From: Celeribacter litoreus
GTDB taxonomy: Bacteria; Pseudomonadota; Alphaproteobacteria; Rhodobacterales; Rhodobacteraceae
Reading direction: 5' to 3'
Assembly (NCBI RefSeq): GCF_020165855.1
Contig: NZ_JAIUFY010000014.1
Location: 434,001 to 498,000, forward strand
Length of the DNA: 64,000 nucleotides
Shown here: piece after piece, positions 15,776-24,330 of the stretch
Layout of the letters: each line of letters begins with the position of its first letter
Numbering within the stretch: the first letter of the stretch is position 1
The notes under the pieces: model-generated
Told to the model about the DNA's origin: nothing
The model's input: the letters and a program-made list of their open reading frames with translations, nothing else
Database searches by the model: none
Program-made: the position numbers and the translations under genes

Positions 15776-18700
15776 AAATCTCCCGCCCCGAGAGTTTGGA
15801 TGACGCTCTTTCGCTCATTGCGGACGGGGGTGTCGCTGTCGCTGGCGGGTCCGGCTTTCAACTGGACTTCTCTCAGGGCGTCCCCGCGCCGGAGCACTAC
15901 GTCCGTATCGGGCATTTGATCCCGACCGGGATTGAGGGCTGTACCATCGGGGCGGGAACGCCACTCGAAGACATCCGGCACGCGGGTATTCCGCTTCTCT
16001 CTGAGGCGTGCGCTACAGTTGGGGCGCCCAATGTCCGGCGACTCGCGACGCTTGGCGGAAACCTCGCGTGGGGGAAGGGGTGTCTCATCCCCGCTCTGAT
16101 CGCGCTTGATGCGCAGGTGGAGACGACGGCGGGGCGCGTGCCCGTCCTCGACTATCTCGCCGCGCCCTCAGGGATTGTTCTGTCCGTCTGCATCCGCCCG
16201 CTTGCCCATGCGTTCTGGCGGAAGGTTGGCCTGCGTCAGGCCTTCACCGCTTCTATCATCTCCTCTGCGGGCACGCTTCTCGTGCTGGAGGATCAAATCG
16301 CCAACGTCCGCCTTGCGGTGGGGGGCGGTGCTACACCCCCGCAGCGTCTCTCGGGTGTTGAAAACTGGCTGATGGGGCAAAGCATTTGGGATGTTGATCC
16401 CGATGACCTCAAAGCCCGCATCGAATCTGAGATCACCGCGCCCGATTGCGCGTTTCGGACATCCAATTATCGCAAACGCGTCGCTGCTGCGGCGCTCACG
16501 GCGGGGATGTTGGGACATGTGGAGAAGGCTCCCACGTCTGCAATCACGCGCCCCGCCGCAACACCTGCGCCCGATCTGACCGAACTCTCCCGCGCCGATG
16601 GCGGCAACCGCTGGCACACCCGACCCGACATGCCCGCGAAAATTCGTGGCGCGTTGGAATATCTCACGGACAAACGCGGTGATGACATGCTCGTCGGTCG
16701 CATCCTCCGTGCAGGTCGTGCTCATGCTAAAATCCTCTCGATTGACACGTCCAAGGCGGAGGCGCTCGAGGGTGTCAAAGCCGTCGTCACCCATCGCGAC
16801 ATCGACGGGCTGAACGGTTTCGGCATCGTGTTTCAGGACCAGCCCGCGCTGTGCTCTGACAAAGTGCGCTACACAGGCGATCCGGTCGCCGCTGTCGCCG
16901 CCGTGGATGGGGAAACCGCCGAGAAAGCGCTCTCTCTGATCAAGGTGGACTATGAAGACCTCCCCGTCGTCGATAGCGTCGAAGGCGCGCTCGCGGAGGG
17001 CGCTGTGCAGGTGCATGAGAGCGGCAACCTCGTCACCGAAGTTATTCACGACAAAGGCGATTTGGCTGACGGATGGGCGAAGGCCGTTCATATCGTCGAA
17101 GACACCTACGTCACCCCGCGACAGATGCACGGGTTCATGGAGACTGAGGGCGGGTGGGCCGCGCCTGAGGGTGATGGCCTGCTCATGTGTGCAGGCGGTC
17201 AGCATGGCGCGCGTGACAGGCTCCAACTCTCCCGCATTCTCGACTTGCCTGAAGACCAATTGCGCATTGTCACTTCCCCTACGGGCGGGGCCTTTGGCGG
17301 CAAAGACGAGTTGACCGTCCAACCCGCACTCGCGCTCTTGGCCCGCAAATCCGGATCCCCCGTGCGTTTGCATCTGTCGCGCGCGGAGAGTGTTCAGGCG
17401 GGCACCAAGCGCAATCCCATGTGGCTCAAGATGAAAACCGGCTGCGACGCCGAGGGTCGGATTGTGGCCCAAGAGGTGGACGTCCTCGCTGACTCTGGCG
17501 CCTATGCGTCGCTTTCGCCCGGTGTCTTGGAAACCGCTATGGAGCATGTGGTCGGCCCGTATCAGGTCGCCAACTTTCACGCGCGGGGACGTCTGGCCTA
17601 CACCAACAACGGGGCCGGTGGCGCTTTCCGTGGCTTTGGTGCGAACCAGATGACCTTTGCGATTGAGTGCCAGATCGACCGCCTCGCGGAACTGACCGGC
17701 CTCGACCCGATCGAAATCCGCCGCCGCAATCTCCGCACACCCGGTAGCCCCGGTGTGCTCGGTCAGAGGGTCGCGCCCTCTGAGCGCCTTGTTGAAATGC
17801 TCGATGCCTCCGGTGCGTCGCCGCTCTGGACCCCGTTCGAGGTTGGCCCCGATGAGATCGCGGGCGTTGGCATGGCGCTCAATTACCAAGGCAACGGCTT
17901 GGGCACGATCCCCGAGGATCAAGCCGATTTCGCGCTCGCGCTCAAGGATGGCAAGATCGTCGCGCTGTGCGGTCTCGACGAGATCGGGCAGGGGATGATT
18001 GCCTCCCTGCACGCGGCTGTGTCGGCCAAGCTCGGATGTGGCCGCGATGACGTCGTCGCTGTGTTCGGCGATACCAAAGCCGCTCCCGACAGCGGATCCA
18101 CAACGGCGTCGCGTGGCGGCTATGTGGTCTGGCGTGGGGTCGAAGAGACGGCACCCGCACTTGAGGCCGCGATCTTGGAGCGCGCCTCTGCGCGCCTTGG
18201 ACGTCCTGTCGAGGAGCTAAAGATCGTCCCCGGCGGGATCGGCGATGCGCTTGCAAACACCGGCGCACCCATCCTCTCCTTCGCGGAGTTGGGCGACATA
18301 GACCCGATCCAAGAGCATTACGCATTCCCGAAGACCGAATACACAAAAGGCAACGCTCGCTTCATTTTCGCTTTCGGGGCAACCCTCGCGCGGGTCGCCG
18401 TGAACCGCGTGACGGGCTTTGTGCGGATCGTGGACCTTGAAATGCATACGGCGGCGGGGCCAGTGATCGATATGGCCTCCTACCTCGGGCAGATGGAAGG
18501 CGGTCTGGTGCAGGGCGTCGGCTTTACGCTTACCGAAGACATGCCGATGCGGGACGGGAATCCATTGGCCAAGAACTTTGATACCTACATGATGCCGACT
18601 GTGCGCGATGTGCCGAAAGCCATGCGTGTGACAGCGCATGAGGGTCTAGATGACGGCGATCCGTTCGGACCGCGCGGGGCAGGGGAATTGGGCATTGGTG

Positions 18701-18810
18701 CTGCAACGCCCGCGATTGCGAATGCCGTTGCGGATGCGCTCGGGAAATGGCCCGTTGTGACCCCATTCCCGCAGGAGACGATCCTCGATCTGATGGAGGG
18801 TGCGCAATGA
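15772..18810 (+). CDS. Molybdenum hydroxylase, fused FAD and molybdopterin subunit
   Basis: 1012 aa. Residues 1-255 are a CoxM/XdhB-like FAD domain (VAVAGGSGFQLD, TIGAGTPLEDI, NVRRLATLGGNLAWG). Residues about 270-1012 are a CoxL/XDH molybdenum-cofactor domain with GGAFGGKDE near 505-512, GGAFRGFGANQ near 616, GLDEIGQGM and the catalytic-base glutamate E972 in PRGAGELGIGAA. Usual bacterial systems have separate FAD and Mo chains, or xanthine dehydrogenase order FeS-FAD-Mo in one chain. FAD-Mo fusion with a separate FeS chain is less common. It hydroxylates a ring carbon next to nitrogen using water. Candidate substrates are purines or pyrimidines (xanthine- or uracil-dehydrogenase-like). The FeS partner follows with an ATGA overlap. 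Confidence 0.87.
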   Translation: MKISRPESLDDALSLIADGGVAVAGGSGFQLDFSQGVPAPEHYVRIGHLIPTGIEGCTIGAGTPLEDIRHAGIPLLSEACATVGAPNVRRLATLGGNLAWGKGCLIPALIALDAQVETTAGRVPVLDYLAAPSGIVLSVCIRPLAHAFWRKVGLRQAFTASIISSAGTLLVLEDQIANVRLAVGGGATPPQRLSGVENWLMGQSIWDVDPDDLKARIESEITAPDCAFRTSNYRKRVAAAALTAGMLGHVEKAPTSAITRPAATPAPDLTELSRADGGNRWHTRPDMPAKIRGALEYLTDKRGDDMLVGRILRAGRAHAKILSIDTSKAEALEGVKAVVTHRDIDGLNGFGIVFQDQPALCSDKVRYTGDPVAAVAAVDGETAEKALSLIKVDYEDLPVVDSVEGALAEGAVQVHESGNLVTEVIHDKGDLADGWAKAVHIVEDTYVTPRQMHGFMETEGGWAAPEGDGLLMCAGGQHGARDRLQLSRILDLPEDQLRIVTSPTGGAFGGKDELTVQPALALLARKSGSPVRLHLSRAESVQAGTKRNPMWLKMKTGCDAEGRIVAQEVDVLADSGAYASLSPGVLETAMEHVVGPYQVANFHARGRLAYTNNGAGGAFRGFGANQMTFAIECQIDRLAELTGLDPIEIRRRNLRTPGSPGVLGQRVAPSERLVEMLDASGASPLWTPFEVGPDEIAGVGMALNYQGNGLGTIPEDQADFALALKDGKIVALCGLDEIGQGMIASLHAAVSAKLGCGRDDVVAVFGDTKAAPDSGSTTASRGGYVVWRGVEETAPALEAAILERASARLGRPVEELKIVPGGIGDALANTGAPILSFAELGDIDPIQEHYAFPKTEYTKGNARFIFAFGATLARVAVNRVTGFVRIVDLEMHTAAGPVIDMASYLGQMEGGLVQGVGFTLTEDMPMRDGNPLAKNFDTYMMPTVRDVPKAMRVTAHEGLDDGDPFGPRGAGELGIGAATPAIANAVADALGKWPVVTPFPQETILDLMEGAQ

Positions 18811-19271
18811 TCCGCTTTTCTCTCAATGGCACACCGGCGGAGATTGCGCCGGATGCAATGCTCCTCACCCATTTGCGCGAAGCACTCGGCGCGACGGACA
18901 CAAAAGTCGGCTGCGAGATCGGCCGCTGCGGTGCCTGCACCATCCTCCACAATGGCGCGCCGATGAATGCTTGTCTCCTCATGGGATGGCAGGTGGAAGG
19001 CGCTGAAATCACGACGATCGCGGGGATTGCTTCCGTGCCCGCCGGTGAGGTCCTCGTCCGTGCGATGGAGATCGAGAACGGCTTTCAATGCGGCTACTGC
19101 GCGCCCGGTGTGATGATGAGCCTCGTGGGCCTTCTCTCCCGCGACGCCGCACCCTCGGACGACATGATCGAGGAAGCCCTCGAAGGCAACATTTGCCGCT
19201 GCACCGGCTATCATTCTATCCTGCGGGGGGCCAAGCTCGCGCGGGACATGCTCAAGGAAACGACCGAATGA
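18807..19271 (+). CDS. Molybdenum hydroxylase [2Fe-2S] subunit
   Basis: 154 aa, CoxS/XdhA small-subunit type. The plant-ferredoxin-like cluster cysteines are C36, C41, C44 and C56 (VGCEIGRCGACTILHNG), and the second cluster in the helical domain uses C95, C98, C130 and C132 (GFQCGYCAPG, NICRCTGYHS). It carries electrons from the Mo centre to FAD of the fused 1012-aa subunit. ATG at 18807 overlaps that gene's stop, and its own stop overlaps the aldehyde dehydrogenase start. A start 20 codons upstream would lie inside the preceding gene without a ribosome site and is rejected. Confidence 0.92.
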   Translation: MIRFSLNGTPAEIAPDAMLLTHLREALGATDTKVGCEIGRCGACTILHNGAPMNACLLMGWQVEGAEITTIAGIASVPAGEVLVRAMEIENGFQCGYCAPGVMMSLVGLLSRDAAPSDDMIEEALEGNICRCTGYHSILRGAKLARDMLKETTE

Positions 19272-20776
19272 CCATCCAACTCAAAGCGCACGCCCCGAAA
19301 ACAGAAGGCGCAAAAGCATTCCTGAAACGTGAGGTTCAGCCTGTCTGGATCGGCGGCGAATGGCAGGTCCTGCCAGAGAGTTTCGAGAGCCACGATCCGG
19401 CGACGGGGGAACTCCTCACGCGTCTGTCGCGCGCGGGGCAGGCGGAGGCCGACTATGCCGTCGATGCCGCCGCCCGTGCGCTCGCCTCGCCCGAGTGGGC
19501 GCAGATGTTGCCCGCGACGCGTCAGGCGCTCTTGTGGAAGATCGCGGATTTGATTGAGACGCACGCCGATGAGCTCGCAGAACTTGAAAGCCTCGATCAG
19601 GGCAAGACCTATGCGACTGCGCGCTTCGGTGAGTTGAACGGCGCGATTTCGCAATTCCGCTATTACGCGGGCTATGCCACGAAACTCGGTGGTCAGACGA
19701 TCACGCCGTCCATCGGCTACGCGCCGGAGGGCAAACAAGTCATGGCCTACACGCGCCGCGAGCCTGTGGGCGTGGTTGCTGCGATTGTGCCGTGGAACTC
19801 TCCGCTTTTGATGGCCGCGATGAAGCTCGCCCCCGCGCTCTGTGCGGGCTGCACGGTGATTTTGAAACCGGCGGAGGAAACATCCCTCACCGCCGTGCGT
19901 CTGTGCGAGTTGATCGAAGAGGCCGGCGTGCCTGCGGGCGTCGTGAACCTCTTGACCGGCTTCGGCCATGAGGTCGGTGAGGCGCTCGGCACGCATTCCG
20001 GCGTCGCGAAAGTGGCCTTTACCGGCTCGACCGAGATCGGGCGTCATCTGCTCGGGTCAGCTCAGGGCAATCTCAAGAAACTCACGCTCGAACTCGGCGG
20101 GAAATCTCCGGCGATTGTGATGGATGATGCGGACCTGTCGCTCGCCGTGCCGGGTGTCGCGCGGGGTATCTTTGCGAACTCCGGTCAGGTCTGTGTGGCG
20201 TCCTCCCGTGTCTATGTGCACCGCAATATCTACGACGCCTTTGCGGAAAAGTTCGCAGCCGCAGCCGGAAATTTCCGTCTCGGACATGGCCTCGACCCAG
20301 AGAGCGACCTTGGCCCGCTCGTGAACCCGAAACACGCGGCCCGCGTGGCCGGGATCGTTGAGGGTGGTCGCGCCGACGGGGCGGAGTTGCTGGCCGGTGG
20401 CGTGCTCGATGAGGAGCATCCGGCCTTCTACAGCCCGACGGTGCTCTCCCATGTGCGCCCCGATATGACGCTCATGCGCGAAGAGATTTTCGGCCCGGTG
20501 ACCACGCTCACCCCGTTCGATCACGCCGATGAAGTGATCGCGATGGCTAACGACACGGAATACGGCCTCGCGGCGTCCGTTTGGACAGAGAGCCTGTCTT
20601 CTGCGCACCGCCTGTCGGCCGCCGTGCATGCGGGGACGGTTTGGGTCAACTGCCACAGCTACTTCTCCCCCGAACTGCCCAAAGGCGGCATGAAGGCGTC
20701 CGGCTGGGGCGTGGAGAATGGCGCGCTTGGCCTCGACAATTATCTCGAAAACAAGACCGTCTGCATGGTGATCTGA
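19268..20776 (+). CDS. NAD(P)-dependent aldehyde dehydrogenase
   Basis: 502 aa, standard ALDH superfamily length. Catalytic C309 lies in FANSGQVCVASSR, the general base E275 in LELGGKSP, the active-site asparagine N177 in IVPWNSP, and the cofactor loop is FTGSTEIGR. It oxidises an aldehyde to the acid. In this operon it could act on the product of the TPP decarboxylase or of the GMC alcohol oxidoreductase. The ATG overlaps the FeS subunit stop. It is the last gene before a 131-bp gap and the second LysR gene. Confidence 0.9.
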   Translation: MTIQLKAHAPKTEGAKAFLKREVQPVWIGGEWQVLPESFESHDPATGELLTRLSRAGQAEADYAVDAAARALASPEWAQMLPATRQALLWKIADLIETHADELAELESLDQGKTYATARFGELNGAISQFRYYAGYATKLGGQTITPSIGYAPEGKQVMAYTRREPVGVVAAIVPWNSPLLMAAMKLAPALCAGCTVILKPAEETSLTAVRLCELIEEAGVPAGVVNLLTGFGHEVGEALGTHSGVAKVAFTGSTEIGRHLLGSAQGNLKKLTLELGGKSPAIVMDDADLSLAVPGVARGIFANSGQVCVASSRVYVHRNIYDAFAEKFAAAAGNFRLGHGLDPESDLGPLVNPKHAARVAGIVEGGRADGAELLAGGVLDEEHPAFYSPTVLSHVRPDMTLMREEIFGPVTTLTPFDHADEVIAMANDTEYGLAASVWTESLSSAHRLSAAVHAGTVWVNCHSYFSPELPKGGMKASGWGVENGALGLDNYLENKTVCMVI

Positions 20777-20854
20777 TCTCTTCGTGATGCATCTTTATGC
20801 GTTGGCGGGCAATGTGGCGGTCTGCGCCGCTGTCGCACTGGAAGCGGGTGCAGA

Positions 20855-20864
20855 TATGCGCATA
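20855..20864. promoter_or_regulatory. Short palindrome upstream of second LysR gene
   Basis: TATGC-GCATA, 44 bp upstream of the LysR ATG at 20908. A partial copy (TTTATGCG) is 60 bp further upstream. This is a possible autoregulatory site only; the arms are short. Confidence 0.25.
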
Positions 20865-20907
20865 AATGGGTCGTAAGTGTTGACCATTAAGACCGAGAGC
20901 CAGCCGC

Positions 20908-21807
20908 ATGTTTCGCCCGCCACGGGATTATGTTTACCTTGATGCCGTCGCGACAGCGGGTTCCATCCGCAAAGCGGCGGCACGGCTCCATGTCGCCTCC
21001 ACCTCCTTGAATCGCAAAATCCTCGAAATCGAGGAAGAACTCGGGATGCCGATGTTCGAACGTCTCCCGCGCGGCGTGCGATTGACCTCGGCGGGGGAGG
21101 TGATCCTCACGGCGATCCGGCGCAATATTTCGGATGTCGAGACCGCCAACGCGCAAATCCAGCAGTTGCGTGGTCTTGTGCGCGGCAATGTGTCGATTGC
21201 GGTCGCGCACTCGGTTGCCAATGACTTTATTCAGGACGCGGTGACGAGTTTTCAGGAACATCATCCGGGCGTGCATTTCAAACTCCTTGTCGGCGCTACG
21301 AGCGACCTGGTGCGGGCGCTGATGAGTGACGAGACCGACCTCCTGCTCGCGCATGATCCGGCGCCCAACAAGGAACTTGAAGAGATCGCCGTCGTGCCGC
21401 AGCCGCTCTTTGCGATGATGCGGCCCGACCATCCGCTCGCGCAGCGGAGCAAGCTGCGCCTGAGCGATTGCGAACCGTTTCCCCTTGCCATGGGGCCGAA
21501 ATCTTTCGGTGGGCGCGGGCTTTTGGAGGCGGTGATTACACGTCACAGGCTGTCGCTGAACGTCGTTTTGGAGGCCAACACGATCAACGCACTGAAAGCC
21601 TACGTAAAGCGAACCGATGCAATTTGCTTCCAGTTCGAGGTGGGGACACGGGAGGAAGTGGCCTCCGGTGCGCTCAAGGCAATCCCGCTCGCTGACCCTG
21701 AATTGCGGGGCGGTCGATTGGTGTTTGCCGCAAGAAAAGACCGGAATTTGCCGCTTCCGACCATGAGTTTTATCGAAACGGTAAAGCAAGCGATGGCTCA
21801 GATATGA
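20908..21807 (+). CDS. LysR-family transcriptional regulator (second)
   Basis: 299 aa. The DNA-binding helix-turn-helix spans YLDAVATAGSIRKAAARLHVASTSLNRKILEIEEELGMPMFERL, followed by an effector-binding domain. It stands between the Mo-hydroxylase operon and the ring-opening operon, all co-directional, with 118 bp to the next coding start. It likely regulates the downstream ring-opening/importer genes in response to a pathway compound. It is clearly diverged from the regulator at 9890-10813, so the two may answer to different signals. Confidence 0.88.
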   Translation: MFRPPRDYVYLDAVATAGSIRKAAARLHVASTSLNRKILEIEEELGMPMFERLPRGVRLTSAGEVILTAIRRNISDVETANAQIQQLRGLVRGNVSIAVAHSVANDFIQDAVTSFQEHHPGVHFKLLVGATSDLVRALMSDETDLLLAHDPAPNKELEEIAVVPQPLFAMMRPDHPLAQRSKLRLSDCEPFPLAMGPKSFGGRGLLEAVITRHRLSLNVVLEANTINALKAYVKRTDAICFQFEVGTREEVASGALKAIPLADPELRGGRLVFAARKDRNLPLPTMSFIETVKQAMAQI

Positions 21808-21893
21808 CATACGTTAACATCTGAGTGCACACATTTTGCTCTCACCTATGGAGAAATTTGGTTCTATCCGCACCGCAGCATTTCGCTCAAGAC

Positions 21894-21909
21894 TGTTCTC
21901 GAAAGAACA
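21894..21909. promoter_or_regulatory. Inverted repeat just upstream of ring-opening hydrolase
   Basis: TGTTCT-CGAA-AGAACA, perfect 6-bp arms, 16 bp before the proposed GTG start at 21926. It is either an operator or an RNA hairpin near the ribosome site. If the gene starts at an upstream codon it would be coding. Confidence 0.35.
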
Positions 21910-21925
21910 AGAAAAGAGTGCTCAC

Positions 21926-23062
21926 GTGCAAGCTAAGGTCTACAGACTCTCCATGGCGCATCCCGGTGATCTCACCGCGCTGGCGACACTGCTCGCCACC
22001 GGCGAAATCGAAGCGCAAGAGATTGTCGCTGTGATCGGAAAGACAGAAGGCAACGGTGGTGTGAACGATTTCACACGCGGATTCTTTACGGATCGGTTGA
22101 TGACGTTGCTGTCGAACTATCTCGATGACTCCCCCGAAAAGATTGCACGCACTGTGCCCTGCATTTTGTCCGGCGGAACCGAGGGCGTGCTGTCGCCGCA
22201 TTATGCGGTCCTTTGCCGCTCCAAGGTCGGTGGAGAGAAACGCGAGAACGAGTCCGCGCTGGCTATTGGCGCGACCTGTTCCGAGGATATGCCGTTTGAA
22301 TTCGTTGGCACCGTGGAACATGCACGGATCGTCGCCGAAACGGTCAAAGCCGCGATGGCCGACGCAGGGATCACCGATCCGGCGGACCTTCATTTCGTAC
22401 AGGTGAAAGCACCATGTTTGACGTCCGACAGGATCGCAGAGTTGCGTGAGGCGGGCAAACCTGTTCCTGCGCCGACGGCCTCGGCCTCCATGGCGCGGGC
22501 GCGAGCCGCAGGGGCTCTCGGCGTGGCTCTGGCAACCGGTGAAATTGACGAGGCGAGCCTTTGTGATGAGGCGTTTCTCAAGGATTTCAACCTGTTCAGC
22601 ACCTGCGCGAGCATTTCTTCCGGTGTCGAAGTGCTCTGTAACGAAGTCGTCGTTTTGGGCATGAGCTCGTCCTGGGGTGGCCCGCTGCGTATTGCGCATC
22701 GCGCAATGGAAGACGCGCTCGACGTGACCGCAGTGCGAGACGTGTTCTCCGATCTCGGGTTCACCAACGGCATTCAGATTTCCGAGGCCGACCGTGAGCG
22801 CCTCAAAGCCATTTTCGTGAAATGTGAGCCGGATCAGTCGGGTTTCATCCACGGTGCGCGTCACACGATGCTCAACGACACGGACATCGATCCCCAACGC
22901 CACATTCGCGGCGCTGTCGGCGGTCTCGTGGCAGGCGTCTCCGGCGATACGCGGATTTTCGTGTCAGGCGGGGCCGAACATCAGGGGCCGTTTGGCGGAG
23001 GATTGATCGCTGTGATCGCGGAGGCTCCGGCAGTCGAGCAAACAGAAGGACAAGAGGCATGA
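21926..23062 (+). CDS. Cyanuric acid hydrolase/barbiturase-family ring-opening amidohydrolase (copy 1)
   Basis: 378 aa in the AtzD/barbiturase family, which opens cyclic ureide or imide rings. The three-fold repeat and its three Lys-Ser dyads are all visible: K39 with S82 (VIGKTEGNGG, SGGTEGVLSPH), K161 with S231 (FVQVKAPCL, CASISSGVE), and K299 with S347 (IFVKCEP, VSGGAEHQGP). The C-terminal metal loop EHQGPFGGG is canonical. GTG at 21926 is chosen by matching the N-terminus to the paralogue (MKVGVYKLPM); an upstream codon at 21836 would add 30 residues of non-family sequence. The stop overlaps the monooxygenase start. Barbiturate, cyanurate or a related ring are candidate substrates. Confidence 0.85.
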   Translation: MQAKVYRLSMAHPGDLTALATLLATGEIEAQEIVAVIGKTEGNGGVNDFTRGFFTDRLMTLLSNYLDDSPEKIARTVPCILSGGTEGVLSPHYAVLCRSKVGGEKRENESALAIGATCSEDMPFEFVGTVEHARIVAETVKAAMADAGITDPADLHFVQVKAPCLTSDRIAELREAGKPVPAPTASASMARARAAGALGVALATGEIDEASLCDEAFLKDFNLFSTCASISSGVEVLCNEVVVLGMSSSWGGPLRIAHRAMEDALDVTAVRDVFSDLGFTNGIQISEADRERLKAIFVKCEPDQSGFIHGARHTMLNDTDIDPQRHIRGAVGGLVAGVSGDTRIFVSGGAEHQGPFGGGLIAVIAEAPAVEQTEGQEA

Positions 23063-24270
23063 AGATCGCAATCATCGGAGCCGGCGTCGCAGGCAGCATT
23101 TTCGCCAAGGGTCTCGCGAATACTCCCGGGATCGAAGTGCACTGTTTCGAACGGATCGCCCCCGGTGAACACGCGGAATCCGGCACGGGTCTGAATATTG
23201 GTCCGAACGCCGTTCAGGCGCTGCAGGCGACCGATCCGGAGCTCGCGCAGAAGATCACCGATGTGTCCTTTGCGTGGAGCGGCTGGCGCGTGTCCACGAT
23301 GGGCGGGCAGGAGCTTTTTAATCTCAAGCTCAAAGATATTGCGCCCGTTGAGGGATGGCGTCTTCGCTGGGCCGAATTGTATCGTGTTTTGCGCGAGGCG
23401 GCAGGTGAGGCGATCCGCTACAACTGCACCATTGATGCGATCACGCCGAAAGAGGACGGCACTGGGCGGCTCGATGTCGCGTTCACGGAAAACGGTGAGG
23501 CAAAGACGCTCGCGGATGTCGATCTTCTCGTGGCTGCCGATGGTCGCTTCTCCCAAGTGCGCACGCAATTCCGCGGGCCCGTCAATGCGCGTCAGGTGGG
23601 CGTCGGCATTTTCCGCCTGCTGGTCCCGAACACGAGCAACGGTCTCATCGAAGACTACGAACAGTGGTTCAACGGGCCGAACCGTCTCCTCGGCTACCGC
23701 GTGCCGGATGACAGCATCTACATGTCCGGTACCTTCCCGATCCCCGTCGGCGGTGACATTCCGGACGAGATGAAAACGCGTGAAGCGCTGCGTCTGGCCT
23801 ACACCCCCACAGATGGCAAGCTGAGTGCGCAGGGTGAATGGCTCGTTGATCTTGTGACCGATGAAAACGTCGATCTGCACTGGGCGCGTCTACAGGAAAG
23901 CCCGCTATGTCTGCGTGAGGAGAACGTCAACATTCTCTATCTCGGCGACAGCTCCAACGGCATGGTGCCGACGCTGGGCCAAGGCGCGACACAAGCCGTC
24001 GAGAGCACCTGCGCCGCCCTCGATATCGTCAAAAAATTTGCCGCCGTCGGTCAATACGATCCGGCGCTCTGGCTCGACACCATCACCAAGGCCCGTCAGG
24101 ACCGCCTGCGCTTCGTGATGGATTTTTCGCTTGAGGCAAGTGACACGCTGTTGGCGGGGTCCGATCCGGTATCGGGCACGCTCAAGAAGACAGAGGCCCC
24201 GTTCCAAGCCAAACTGTCCCAACTTTACAATGACTTCGCCGTCCCGACCGGCCTTTTAGAAGAGGTCTGA
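23059..24270 (+). CDS. FAD-dependent monooxygenase (aromatic-ring hydroxylase family)
   Basis: 403 aa, group A flavin monooxygenase. It has the N-terminal GxGxxG FAD motif (G7, G9, G12 in IAIIGAGVAGSIFAKGL), the DG motif DLLVAADGRFSQVR and the third FAD motif YLGDSSNGMVPTLGQGATQAVES, where the usual GDAAH is GDSSN. Members hydroxylate ring carbons using NAD(P)H and O2. The urate hydroxylase HpxO is a precedent in purine catabolism. It lies between the ring-opening hydrolase (ATGA overlap) and an ABC importer. Whether it acts before ring opening is inference. Confidence 0.85.
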   Translation: MKIAIIGAGVAGSIFAKGLANTPGIEVHCFERIAPGEHAESGTGLNIGPNAVQALQATDPELAQKITDVSFAWSGWRVSTMGGQELFNLKLKDIAPVEGWRLRWAELYRVLREAAGEAIRYNCTIDAITPKEDGTGRLDVAFTENGEAKTLADVDLLVAADGRFSQVRTQFRGPVNARQVGVGIFRLLVPNTSNGLIEDYEQWFNGPNRLLGYRVPDDSIYMSGTFPIPVGGDIPDEMKTREALRLAYTPTDGKLSAQGEWLVDLVTDENVDLHWARLQESPLCLREENVNILYLGDSSNGMVPTLGQGATQAVESTCAALDIVKKFAAVGQYDPALWLDTITKARQDRLRFVMDFSLEASDTLLAGSDPVSGTLKKTEAPFQAKLSQLYNDFAVPTGLLEEV

Positions 24271-24330
24271 CGGCAATGAATAAGACCACGCACAATAAAG
24301 AATAAGACCATCCAACAGGAGTCCTCCCCT

